Below, one piece after another: positions 16,054 to 26,279 of a stretch of 47,306 nucleotides of DNA. The notes under the pieces were generated by a model. The model had not been told where the DNA came from. It saw nothing but the letters and a program-made list of their open reading frames with translations, and ran no database searches. Origin of the DNA: Clostridium sp. (GTDB lineage Bacteria > Bacillota > Clostridia > Clostridiales > Clostridiaceae); the NCBI RefSeq assembly GCF_029267215.1, contig NZ_JARIDH010000062.1:1-47306 (forward strand). Direction: 5' to 3'. Within the stretch, counting starts at the first letter, position 1; each line of letters starts with the position of its first letter. The position numbers and the translations under genes were made by a program.

Positions 16054-16103
16054 TTTATCCTATTGATTAAATTAAAATATTTCATTATAATCAATAGGAT
16101 AAA
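16054..16103 (-). terminator. Inverted repeat with 16-bp perfect arms
   Basis: tttatcctattgatta (16054-16069) pairs with taatcaataggataaa (16088-16103) around an 18-base loop. On the minus strand the stem is followed by TTTTT; on the plus strand by AAAAAA. No minus-strand gene reads into it, so it may instead be a regulatory element for the exporter gene 108 bases downstream. Otherwise 15958-16210 holds nothing recognisable. Confidence 0.5.
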
Positions 16104-16210
16104 AAATTATATTATTTAATAATATATATCAGTAAAAGATTTCTTGTTTTGTGTCAAAAGAGTTAGCAATTTAATATTATTCAATATATATATCAATGAA
16201 AGGGGAAATT

Positions 16211-17911
16211 ATGTTAAAGAAATTTATAAAGTATTATAAACCTTATAAAAAGCTTTTTGTTTTAGATTTAATAGCAGCATTTTTAGTGGCAGCTTGTGAT
16301 TTAGTTTATCCTATGATCACAAGAAATATAATTAATAATGTTATACCTAATAAACAAATAAGGCTTTTAGTAGTATTTGCAGTATCACTTACAATAATTT
16401 TCTTAATTAAGGCTGGATTAAATTATTTCATGCAATATTGGGGACATGTTGTTGGAGTTAGAATGCAAGCTGATATGAGAAGAGATTTATTTGATAAACT
16501 TCAAGATATGCCAAATAAGTATTTTGATAATAATAAAACTGGAGTTTTAATGTCTAGAATTATAAATGACCTTATGGATATTTCAGAGCTTGCTCACCAT
16601 GGGCCAGAGGATTTATTTATATCGATAGTTATGTTATTTGGATCTTTTGTAATTCTATGTACAATAAATGTTGAGCTTACTATAATTACTTTTTTACTTT
16701 TACCATTTTTACTTTTCTATACAATTAATAAGAGAAATAAAATGAAAAAAGCATTTAAAGAAACTAGGGTTAAAACTGGTGAAGTAAATGCCACTATAGA
16801 AAACAGTATATCTGGAATAAAAGTCACTAAGTCTTTTGGTAATAAAGAGTATGAGATGAGTAAGTTTGATAATAGTAATAAAATATTTAAAAATGCTAGA
16901 GAGTATGCTTATAAGGCTATGGCTGAATATTTTTCAGGGATGTTCTTTTTAATAGATATGCTTGAACTTATAGTTTTAATAGCTGCTGGATATTTTACGT
17001 ACTTAGGTAGAATAAATATGGGTGATTTTGCTGCCTATTTATTATATATAAAAATGTTCTTGCAACCAGTTAGAAAGCTTATAAACTTTAATGAAATGTT
17101 CCAAAATGGAATGTCTGGTTTTGAGAGATTTGAAGAGATAATGAATGAGGAAAATGAGAAAGAACTTTCTAATGCCAAGGAACTTGGAGAAGTAAAAGGA
17201 GAAATATCTATACAAGATGTTACTTTTAGATATGATAATAAGGAAAGCATATTAGAAAACTTTAATTTAGATATAAAGGCTGGAAAAATGGTTGCCTTAG
17301 TTGGTCCTTCTGGTGGAGGTAAAACTACAATTTGTAATTTAATTCCTAGATTTTATGATTATGAAAGTGGAAAAATACTTATTGATAATGTTGATATAAG
17401 AGAGGTTTCTTTAAAATCATTAAGAGATAATATTGGAATAGTTCAGCAGGATGTATTTTTATTTACTGGAACAATAAGAGAAAATATTATGTATGGCAAT
17501 CCAAATGCCACAGAAGAGGAAGTTATAAAAGCTTCTAAAAATGCTTGTCTTCATGATTTTATAATGAATCTAGAAGAGGGATATGATACTTTTATAGGAG
17601 AAAGAGGAGTTAAACTTTCAGGAGGACAAAAGCAAAGAATTTCAATAGCTAGAGTTTTCCTTAAAAACCCTCCAATATTAATCCTTGATGAAGCTACTTC
17701 TGCCTTAGATAATGTGACAGAGTATGAAATTCAGAGGGCATTAGAAGATTTAAGTAAGGATAGGACTACAATTGTTGTTGCTCATAGACTTTCAACAGTT
17801 AAAAATGCTGATGAAATAGTAGTTTTAACTGACAAAGGTATTGAAGAGAGAGGAACTCATGAAGAGCTTATTAAGCTTGGAGGAGTTTATAGTGGACTTC
17901 ATAATCTTTAA
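16211..17911 (+). CDS. ABC exporter, fused membrane and ATPase domains
   Basis: The half-transporter of the multidrug/lipid exporter type (MsbA/BmrA-like) has six predicted membrane segments in the first 300 residues and a C-terminal nucleotide-binding domain. ATPase motifs are Walker A GPSGGGKTT, signature LSGGQ, Walker B ILILDEAT, and the switch His in VVAHRLS. The ATG at 16211 is chosen because AAGGGGA lies just before it; an in-frame ATG at 16196 has no such site. From 16211 the protein has 566 residues. It would work as a homodimer, since no partner gene is adjacent. The substrate is unknown. Confidence 0.9.
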   Translation: MLKKFIKYYKPYKKLFVLDLIAAFLVAACDLVYPMITRNIINNVIPNKQIRLLVVFAVSLTIIFLIKAGLNYFMQYWGHVVGVRMQADMRRDLFDKLQDMPNKYFDNNKTGVLMSRIINDLMDISELAHHGPEDLFISIVMLFGSFVILCTINVELTIITFLLLPFLLFYTINKRNKMKKAFKETRVKTGEVNATIENSISGIKVTKSFGNKEYEMSKFDNSNKIFKNAREYAYKAMAEYFSGMFFLIDMLELIVLIAAGYFTYLGRINMGDFAAYLLYIKMFLQPVRKLINFNEMFQNGMSGFERFEEIMNEENEKELSNAKELGEVKGEISIQDVTFRYDNKESILENFNLDIKAGKMVALVGPSGGGKTTICNLIPRFYDYESGKILIDNVDIREVSLKSLRDNIGIVQQDVFLFTGTIRENIMYGNPNATEEEVIKASKNACLHDFIMNLEEGYDTFIGERGVKLSGGQKQRISIARVFLKNPPILILDEATSALDNVTEYEIQRALEDLSKDRTTIVVAHRLSTVKNADEIVVLTDKGIEERGTHEELIKLGGVYSGLHNL

Positions 17912-17935
17912 AAATAATATATAAAATAAGTTTAA

Positions 17936-17970
17936 AGTATAGGAAAGAGAGGCTTTTCTATACTTTTTTA
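17936..17970 (+). terminator. Terminator of the ABC exporter gene
   Basis: An 11-bp stem agtataggaaa/ttttctatact (one G-T pair) is followed by a T-run. The rest of 17912-18265 is AT-rich and shows no clear promoter or gene. Confidence 0.88.
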
Positions 17971-18265
17971 TTTTGATTTTGTTTTTTTATTAAGGAATTT
18001 TTCTATGAGAGTTAGAGTTTTAAAAAATTTCTTGTTGAGGAGAGAGGATTAGATTAATGAGTTTTGTTTGAAAAGACTATTTATTAATAATGTTTATTGG
18101 TGTAATATAAACTATGTAAGGTTTTAAGATGTTTTTAGAAAAATATGATTTTTTATAAATAGGTTAATATTTTTTACATAGAAATGAATAATAATTTTAT
18201 ATGAATTTATTTCCTTAATAAAAGGATAAAATATCTTAGATAAAACTTTATTTTGGAGGATATTT

Positions 18266-18676
18266 ATGTTAGTTGAAAAAGCAATTGAAAAATGGGATAA
18301 AAAATATGATTTAAATTGTGCAGAATGTATAATGTATGCTGCGAATGAGGAATATAATTTAAATTTATCAAAGGAAACTTTAAAAGTAATGTCATCATTT
18401 GGTGGTGGTCTTGCCATAGGAAATGTATGTGGAGCCATCACAGGTGCTGCAGGAATTATTGGAGTGATGTTTACAGAAGAGAGAGGGCATCAAAGTCCAA
18501 AGACAAGGGAATTAACAAGTGAACTTATGAAAAAATTCTATGATAAATTAGGAGATTATAATTGTACTGAACTTAAGGCTAAGTATAGAAAAGATGATGA
18601 TAGAAGATGTATTGTTATGATAGAAACTGCAGCTGAAATTTTAGGCGAAATTATAAAGAGAGAAAAGAATATTTAA
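18266..18676 (+). CDS. C_GCAxxG_C_C family (putative redox-active) protein
   Basis: The 136-residue cytosolic protein resembles the C_GCAxxG_C_C family. It has an N-terminal NCAEC motif (Cys18, Cys21), a GGG turn at 46-48, Cys55 in the VCGAITGA core, and two further cysteines, Cys100 and Cys115. The family is thought to be redox- or metal-active, but no reaction is established. The ribosome site is TGGAGG. It lies 32 bases before ogg and may be co-transcribed with it. Confidence 0.75.
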   Translation: MLVEKAIEKWDKKYDLNCAECIMYAANEEYNLNLSKETLKVMSSFGGGLAIGNVCGAITGAAGIIGVMFTEERGHQSPKTRELTSELMKKFYDKLGDYNCTELKAKYRKDDDRRCIVMIETAAEILGEIIKREKNI

Positions 18677-18708
18677 TAAATATTTTTTGAGAAAGATAGG
18701 TGAAAGAG

Positions 18709-19647
18709 ATGGATTTTAAAAGTGTTGAATTTGAAGAGGGAAAAGTAGTTATAAAAGATACTTCAAATTTTAATATAAAGCAAACTTTTGAATGTGGTCA
18801 ATGTTTTAGATGGGAAAGAACAGAAAGTGGATCATATATAGGTGTTGCTTTTGGAAGGGTTATAGAAGTTTCTCAAGAGGGGAATGATGTAATAATTTAT
18901 AATACTAACAAAGAAGATTTTGAAAGTATATGGGTAGATTATTTTGATTTAGAAAGAGATTATTCAAAGGTTAAGGAAGCTTTATCTTGGGATGATACTT
19001 TAAAAAGTGCTGTTGAATATGGATATGGAATAAGAATTTTAAATCAAGATCCTTTTGAATTGGTAGTTTCATTTATAATATCTGCAAGAAATAGCATTCC
19101 TGTAATAGCTAAGACAATTAAAAAAATAAGTGAAAGATGGGGAGAAGCCATAGATTACAAAGGAAATACTTATTATGCATTCCCAACAATAGAAAGTTTA
19201 GCAAAGGCTTCAGTTGATGAAATAAGAGAAACTGGCGCTTCATTTAGAAGTAAGTACATATACGATACAACTCAAAAAATTTATAAATGTGAGTTAGCTA
19301 AGGAAGGAAAACTTGAAGCTTCAAAAGAGGAAATAGAAGAAATATTAGAGAAATATGATTTAGAGAAAATTATGGCTATGGATGCTGATGGATGTCATAA
19401 AGGACTTCAAGAATTTATGGGAATAGGTGCAAAGGTTGCAGATTGTATAATGTTATTCTCAATGAAAAAAAGTTCAGCTTTCCCAGTAGATGTATGGGTT
19501 AAGAGAGCTATGATGCATTTTTATGATGCAGATGATGCTTCATTAAATAAGATAAGAATATTTGCTAGAGAAAGATTTGGAGAGTATTCAGGATTTGCTC
19601 AACAATACTTATTCTACTATGCCAGAGAAAATGGAATAAAACTTTAA
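18709..19647 (+). CDS. ogg: 8-oxoguanine DNA glycosylase/AP lyase
   Basis: The enzyme removes 8-oxoguanine from DNA and nicks the abasic strand. In 312 residues it has the Ogg N-terminal domain with QCFRW (31-35) and a HhH-GPD domain. The Schiff-base Lys242 is in GIGAKVADC, and the catalytic Asp261 in FPVDVWVKR. The Asn-Asn pair of human OGG1 that contacts the orphan cytosine is replaced by Arg127-Asn128-Ser129 in SARNSIP, so opposite-base specificity may differ. The ATG at 18709 is preferred, with AGGTG six bases before it; an in-frame GTG at 18700 has no good site. Confidence 0.9.
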   Translation: MDFKSVEFEEGKVVIKDTSNFNIKQTFECGQCFRWERTESGSYIGVAFGRVIEVSQEGNDVIIYNTNKEDFESIWVDYFDLERDYSKVKEALSWDDTLKSAVEYGYGIRILNQDPFELVVSFIISARNSIPVIAKTIKKISERWGEAIDYKGNTYYAFPTIESLAKASVDEIRETGASFRSKYIYDTTQKIYKCELAKEGKLEASKEEIEEILEKYDLEKIMAMDADGCHKGLQEFMGIGAKVADCIMLFSMKKSSAFPVDVWVKRAMMHFYDADDASLNKIRIFARERFGEYSGFAQQYLFYYARENGIKL

Positions 19648-19684
19648 AAAAAGGTCGTTATTTAATTAATAACGACCTTTTTAT
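19643..19684. terminator. Bidirectional terminator between convergent genes
   Basis: A perfect 13-bp stem aaaggtcgttatt (19650-19662) / aataacgaccttt (19668-19680) has A-runs on the left and T-runs on the right. It serves both ogg and the minus-strand membrane protein gene, whose stop codon overlaps it. Confidence 0.92.
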
Positions 19685-20325
19685 AGCTTAGTTTTTTTAG
19701 TTATATAAATTAATTTAGCTAAGAGTGCTAACAAAATTACTGAGGATAAGGCGAAAATTCCTAATGTTAAGAAGTAGGATTCAGGAAGTACTTCTATTAT
19801 TGGATCGGTTTTTATGTTGAAAATCCAGTAATCATTGTTAAAAAGTATTTTATGAAACAGGGTAAAAGCTTTTGAGAAGTTTAAGTAAAAACTTAAAAGT
19901 ATAAATCCACATATAGTTATTACTTCATAGAAAAACAGATTTAATGATTTTAGTGAAATTATGATGTTGAACTTTTTCTTTAAGATGAAAACTAAAAATC
20001 CTAATAATAAGCAAGAGATTCCAAGTAAATATATAGAAGAAAAAATCATTTTCACTTCAAAGAAGTGGTAGGAACCTGTTGAACTTATTGAAAAGTTTTC
20101 AAATGTTAAAATGTTTTTATTATGTGAATTTAAATAGGATATGATACGCATATAGTCATTCATTATCTCTGTTTTAGAAAGTTTATTAAGTATATCTAAA
20201 TTTTTTGTTTCTAGGAATATTGAGTAGATTAAGGGAGAAATATTTAGTGTTAATAGTACTGAAAAAATAATTGCACTAATTAGTAAATAGAGAGAAAAAC
20301 TTATATTATTTATTTTTTTAATCAT
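19681..20325 (-). CDS. TIGR01906/DUF1461 membrane protein, Lit-like lipoprotein transacylase
   Basis: The 214-residue protein has four predicted membrane helices (about 11-33, 95-114, 130-150, 184-206). The extracytoplasmic loops carry His87 in YHFFEVK and His158 in LFHKILFNNDYW, plus PESYF near the last helix. I recall Lit, the enzyme that makes lyso-form lipoproteins in some low-GC Gram-positives, belonging to this family with catalytic histidines near 85 and 157. If so, this enzyme would move an acyl chain from the lipid-modified cysteine of lipoproteins to its own amino group. AAGGAG precedes the ATG. The family assignment is fairly secure; the activity is inferred. Confidence 0.7.
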   Translation of the reverse strand: MIKKINNISFSLYLLISAIIFSVLLTLNISPLIYSIFLETKNLDILNKLSKTEIMNDYMRIISYLNSHNKNILTFENFSISSTGSYHFFEVKMIFSSIYLLGISCLLLGFLVFILKKKFNIIISLKSLNLFFYEVITICGFILLSFYLNFSKAFTLFHKILFNNDYWIFNIKTDPIIEVLPESYFLTLGIFALSSVILLALLAKLIYITKKTKL

Positions 20326-20811
20326 TTGAAACTCCTTAAAATAATCTTTTTTTTATTTTAGACTTTTTCTTAAAATATTAATCAAAAAATATTAATCAAA
20401 GAGTACATATTTTTATGGGAAAATTAGTATTAATTTATAGTATGAACTGAATTAATTAAGAGAAACTTGTCTATAATTTTCTTATAAGGGTGTATTTGTT
20501 AATTAAGAGAGAACAGAATATTAAGAAAATGATAATTTTAAATTTTATTTAGCTTAAATGATTTTAAAGCAATATATAATAAGTGAGAGGTAGATTATAG
20601 AGATATATTAATTTTTGCTTGGAGTGAATTTTGAAACATAGTGTTAAATAGGATTTTAAAGTGGTATATCTATTTAATTTAGCTAATTAAGAGTTGATAT
20701 TTAAAGAAAATAAAAAACGAGTAAATCGGAGTATTTGCTAGAAAAAGGAAGATAATTACTTTATACAGTTTAAAATAATTAAGATATATTGAATTTTAAG
20801 ATATTTTATTA
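20326..20811. other. Non-coding AT-rich gap
   Basis: This divergent region between the minus-strand membrane protein and groES holds the promoters of both. Apart from the groE elements described separately, no gene, repeat or RNA was recognised. Confidence 0.5.
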
Positions 20812-20840
20812 TTGAATTTGAGACTGGTAAATTATATTAT
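20812..20840 (+). promoter_or_regulatory. groESL promoter
   Basis: TTGAAT (20812-20817), a 17-base spacer and TATTAT (20835-20840). The expected start falls just before the CIRCE element. Confidence 0.75.
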
Positions 20841-20853
20841 ATATATTAATAGA

Positions 20854-20880
20854 TTAGCACTCTGCATTGAAGAGTGCTAA
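20854..20880. promoter_or_regulatory. CIRCE element (HrcA operator)
   Basis: TTAGCACTC-N9-GAGTGCTAA is a perfect match to the CIRCE consensus and lies between the promoter and groES. HrcA repression relieved by heat is the established mechanism for this element. Confidence 0.98.
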
Positions 20881-20910
20881 ATAATTGAAGAATTATTAGC
20901 ATTTTTATAA

Positions 20911-21207
<297 letters not shown>

Positions 21208-21245
21208 AGTCGATTAAATATATAGAATTTTAAAATTTATAGTAG

Positions 21246-22883
<1,638 letters not shown>

Positions 22884-22898
22884 AAACAAGTGATATAT

Positions 22899-22931
22899 TA
22901 AGAGAGATTTTTTTTAGAATCTCTCTTTTTA
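22899..22931 (+). terminator. Terminator of groESL
   Basis: agagagatt (22901-22909) pairs with aatctctct (22918-22926), followed by TTTT. Confidence 0.88.
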
Positions 22932-23020
22932 TGTATAAAAATGGATATGAAGTCAATAATCCTACTAAGTAGTAATGAAGAATTTTTAATATTACTAATA
23001 AAGCTTTAGGAGGGGTCAAT

Positions 23021-23470
23021 TTGACTTTCAAATCAAGAAATTTATGTATTAACAAAGGTAAGAAAAAAATAGAAAGACATAAGAAAAAAGGATTTACTTT
23101 AATTGAATTAACTGTTGTTTTAGCAATAATGGCTTTGATGATAACGGTTGTAGCTCCAAATTTTAAAGGGGTTAAGGATAATGCAACCTCTAAAATTGAT
23201 AAGCAGAACTGTATTACAATTCAGAGGGCAGTTGAAATGTTATTATCAGATGATTCAATAAAATCAAATGGCGTAATAACAATAGATCCTCCTAGTGATG
23301 GAAATCTAAATGCATCACATATAAATTCAACAAATAATATAGTGGAAAAAAACGCTAAGGATGAATTAGCTAATATTTTATATGATTTAAAAAAACCTCA
23401 TAATGGCAATGGACAGTATACAGTAACCGTAAATAATGGCAGGGTTTCAGAGGTTAAAACAGGGAGATAG
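23021..23470 (+). CDS. Type IV prepilin-like protein, first gene of the pilus locus
   Basis: The 149-residue prepilin has a 24-residue basic leader ending KKKG, then FTLIEL with Glu at +5 (Glu29), and the hydrophobic assembly helix. The mature C-terminal domain is small and hydrophilic, and ends in beta-like segments without cysteines beyond the leader. Translation starts at TTG behind a strong AGGAGGGG site; no ATG gives the leader. It is separated from pilD by a hairpin and 270 bases, so its expression may differ from the rest. It could be a second major pilin or a minor pilin; sequence alone does not decide. Confidence 0.88.
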   Translation: MTFKSRNLCINKGKKKIERHKKKGFTLIELTVVLAIMALMITVVAPNFKGVKDNATSKIDKQNCITIQRAVEMLLSDDSIKSNGVITIDPPSDGNLNASHINSTNNIVEKNAKDELANILYDLKKPHNGNGQYTVTVNNGRVSEVKTGR

Positions 23471-23526
23471 TATTTATTATAAAAACATTATATTATGTTA
23501 ATTTAAAATAGTTTGATATTAAATAA

Positions 23527-23570
23527 AAAGGCTTTTATTATAAAAATAGATTATTAATAGAAGCCTTTCA
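23527..23570 (+). terminator. Hairpin after the first pilin gene
   Basis: A 14-bp stem aaaggcttttatta (23527-23540) / taatagaagccttt (23555-23568) with one G-U pair is followed by only a short T tract. It may be a partial terminator or a 3' stabiliser. Confidence 0.6.
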
Positions 23571-23740
23571 GATTCTTAAGAAAGCGTAAGGATTATATAG
23601 TAAAAAGGAGTATTGTAAAGAAATTTAAGTTTATAAATAAATAAAAACATTCAATAAATTTATTTACAATAAAATGTATTTTGTTTATAATAAATTATAA
23701 AAGTTAATAAATAATTTTAAGTGTAAAATAGGAGGCATTC

Positions 23741-24487
23741 GTGTCTATATTATTTTTGTTTTTTGGAACAATAATTGGAAGTTTTTTAAATGTTTGTATA
23801 TTTAGAATTCCAAAAGGTGAATCAATAGTATATCCACCATCACATTGTGGATCATGTAAAAAGAATCTAAACCCAATAGATTTAGTGCCTGTTTTAAGTT
23901 GGGTATTTTTAGGTGGAAAGTGTAGATATTGCAAAAGCAAAATATCAATTAGATATCCACTTGTGGAATTACTTACAGGTTTTTTATACTTTTTAGTTTA
24001 TGAATATTATGGTTTATCATTTCTTTCAATTAAATATATTATTTTAATAACTTTCTTAATAGTTATTTCACTAATTGATTACGACACCCAAGATGTTTAC
24101 TCGGTTACAACTTATCCGGCTATAGTATTAGGTGTTATTTTTTCGTTAATTGGAAATTTCTATTTTGGTGAAAGTATAGGTAATTATATATTAGGTTTTT
24201 TAATATCTAGTGGAGCTATATTCTTAGTAAGCAAGCTTACTGGAGGAGCAATGGGAGATGGTGATGTTGAAATACATGCTATAGCAGGGATTTTTTTAGG
24301 ATGGAAATTAGCAATTCTTAATATATTCCTATCATTTATAATTGGTGGAATATTAGCAGTATGTGCAATATTTCTTAAGAAAAAGAAAAAAGGTGATTAT
24401 ATTGCTTTTGGACCAGCTATAGGAATATCAACTATAATATTAATATTTTTAGGGAATATTCTTGTACCTATGTATTTTGGATTTTAA
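23741..24487 (+). CDS. pilD: Type IV prepilin peptidase/methylase PilD
   Basis: This membrane aspartyl protease cuts prepilins after the leader Gly and methylates the new N-terminus. In 248 residues it has the methylase-type cytoplasmic loop with two CxxC pairs (Cys36/39, Cys61/64), then the catalytic Asp113 in LIDYD and the GxGD motif at 172-175 (Asp175), plus several membrane helices. The start is GTG, five bases after AGGAGGC. It should process all five prepilin-like products of this locus. Confidence 0.95.
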   Translation: MSILFLFFGTIIGSFLNVCIFRIPKGESIVYPPSHCGSCKKNLNPIDLVPVLSWVFLGGKCRYCKSKISIRYPLVELLTGFLYFLVYEYYGLSFLSIKYIILITFLIVISLIDYDTQDVYSVTTYPAIVLGVIFSLIGNFYFGESIGNYILGFLISSGAIFLVSKLTGGAMGDGDVEIHAIAGIFLGWKLAILNIFLSFIIGGILAVCAIFLKKKKKGDYIAFGPAIGISTIILIFLGNILVPMYFGF

Positions 24488-24567
24488 ATATATATACTTA
24501 TCATAGAAAAATAAGAAAATATAGGAATATATACAAAATATAGGTATGAACAAAGGGGGAATTTCTT

Positions 24568-26253
24568 TTGATAGGTTATCAGAAGAAGCGTTTAGGAGAT
24601 ATCCTAATAGAATCAGGGAAATTAACAGAAGAAAAACTTAAGGAAGCTTTGGTTATTCAAAAAGAAGTTGGAAAGAGGCTTGGAGAGATATTAATTGAAA
24701 GAAACTTTGTTAATGAAGAAGATATAATAGAAGTTTTAGAGAAACAATTAAATCTTAAAAGAGTTAATTTAGAAATTATAACTATAGATAGAAGAGCTAT
24801 ACAGATGATTTCTGAGAATGTTTGTAGAAAACATACTATATTTCCATATGAAATTGATGAGAATATTATAAAAGTTGCAATGGCTGACCCTTTAGATATA
24901 GTAGCTATTGATGATGTTGAAATTTCTACTGGATTAAAGGTTAAGCCTTATATAGCATTAAAACAATCTATTCAAAGGGCAATAGATATATATTATTCAA
25001 ACCAAAAGGTCCTTTCAGTTGCAGAGCAATTATCTAAAGAATCAGATGATAATGAGCTTGATTTAGATAAAATTGAAGAGATTGATAACTTAGATAATGC
25101 CCCTATTGTAAAAATGATAGAATATGTTATTAAAAATGCAGTAGAGGAAAGAGCAAGTGATATTCATATTGAAACTTATGAAAATATATTAAGAATTAGA
25201 TATAGAATAGATGGTAAACTTCAGACAATATCAACATTGCCTGTTGATACATTAGCTCCTTTAGTTACTCGTGTTAAAATTCTTGCAAACCTTGATATAT
25301 CAGAAAAAAGACTACCTCAAGATGGTAGGATTCTTACAAAGGTTGGAGATAAACAAATAGATTTAAGGGTATCTATTCTTCCTATGATTACTGGGGAGAA
25401 AATAGTTATTAGAATAACTAACAAGGATAATTTTATAATATCTAAAGAAAGTCTTGGATTGAATAAAGAAGAGATTGAAGTAGTTGATAAAATGTCAAAA
25501 CATTCTAATGGAATAATACTTGTTACTGGACCTACAGGGAGTGGTAAGAGTACCACACTTTATGCTTTATTAAATGAGCTTAATACAGATAATAAAAATA
25601 TTATCACAGTAGAGGACCCAGTTGAATGTGCAATTGAAGGAGTTAATCAAGTTAATGTTAATACTAAGGTTGGTTTAACCTTTGCTGCTGGACTAAGATC
25701 TATACTAAGACAGGACCCTGATATTATAATGATTGGGGAGATCAGAGATACTGAAACGGCTCAAATAGCTATAAGGTCTGCAATCACAGGACACTTAGTT
25801 TTATCTACTCTACATACTAATGATGCACCATCAAGTATTCTTAGATTAGAGGATATGGGAGTTCAACGATATCTAATTGCCAATGCAGTGAAAGGTGTTA
25901 TTGCTCAAAGACTTGTTAGAAAAGTTTGTCCAAAATGTGGTGAAGAATATGAGGCTAATTCATATGAGAAAAGAATATTAAATATTGATGAAAATGAACA
26001 TATTGTTTTACGTAAGGGTAAAGGTTGTGTTTATTGTAATAATACTGGATATTCAGGAAGAATAGGTGTCTATGAAATTATGGAAGTTACTAGAGAACAT
26101 AGAGATGCTATATTAAAAAGTGTTAGTGGAGATATTCTTCAAGAAATAGCTATAAAACATGGAATGAACACACTTAGACAAGCTTGTAGAAAAGTAGTTT
26201 TAGAAGGTAAGACTACAGTTGAAGAAATGTTGAATTTAACTTATGATATGTAA
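24568..26253 (+). CDS. pilB: Type IV pilus assembly ATPase PilB with c-di-GMP-binding domain
   Basis: The 561-residue hexameric motor drives pilin polymerisation. The N-terminal MshEN domain has two back-to-back RLGxxL...Q motifs at residues 8-31 and 37-60 separated by exactly five residues, the arrangement known to bind c-di-GMP. The ATPase core has Walker A GPTGSGKST (321-329), the Asp box, Walker B with GEIRDTET (390-397) and a conserved His in TLHTND. A zinc site has Cys454/457 and Cys487/490. Translation begins at TTG behind AAAGGGGGA. pilC follows after 26 bases. Confidence 0.96.
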   Translation: MIGYQKKRLGDILIESGKLTEEKLKEALVIQKEVGKRLGEILIERNFVNEEDIIEVLEKQLNLKRVNLEIITIDRRAIQMISENVCRKHTIFPYEIDENIIKVAMADPLDIVAIDDVEISTGLKVKPYIALKQSIQRAIDIYYSNQKVLSVAEQLSKESDDNELDLDKIEEIDNLDNAPIVKMIEYVIKNAVEERASDIHIETYENILRIRYRIDGKLQTISTLPVDTLAPLVTRVKILANLDISEKRLPQDGRILTKVGDKQIDLRVSILPMITGEKIVIRITNKDNFIISKESLGLNKEEIEVVDKMSKHSNGIILVTGPTGSGKSTTLYALLNELNTDNKNIITVEDPVECAIEGVNQVNVNTKVGLTFAAGLRSILRQDPDIIMIGEIRDTETAQIAIRSAITGHLVLSTLHTNDAPSSILRLEDMGVQRYLIANAVKGVIAQRLVRKVCPKCGEEYEANSYEKRILNIDENEHIVLRKGKGCVYCNNTGYSGRIGVYEIMEVTREHRDAILKSVSGDILQEIAIKHGMNTLRQACRKVVLEGKTTVEEMLNLTYDM

Positions 26254-26279
26254 TTTGGTTAAAGAGAAGGAGATGGATT

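Noticed and set aside
20496-20513. TTGTTAATTAAGAGAGAA as a Rex site upstream of groES
   Set aside because: Only the left half matches; the right half has no resemblance to TTAACAA.
22884-23020. Possible c-di-GMP riboswitch upstream of the pilus locus
   Set aside because: The conserved class I and class II c-di-GMP core sequences are absent; only the groEL terminator, a small AT hairpin and the pilin ribosome site are visible.
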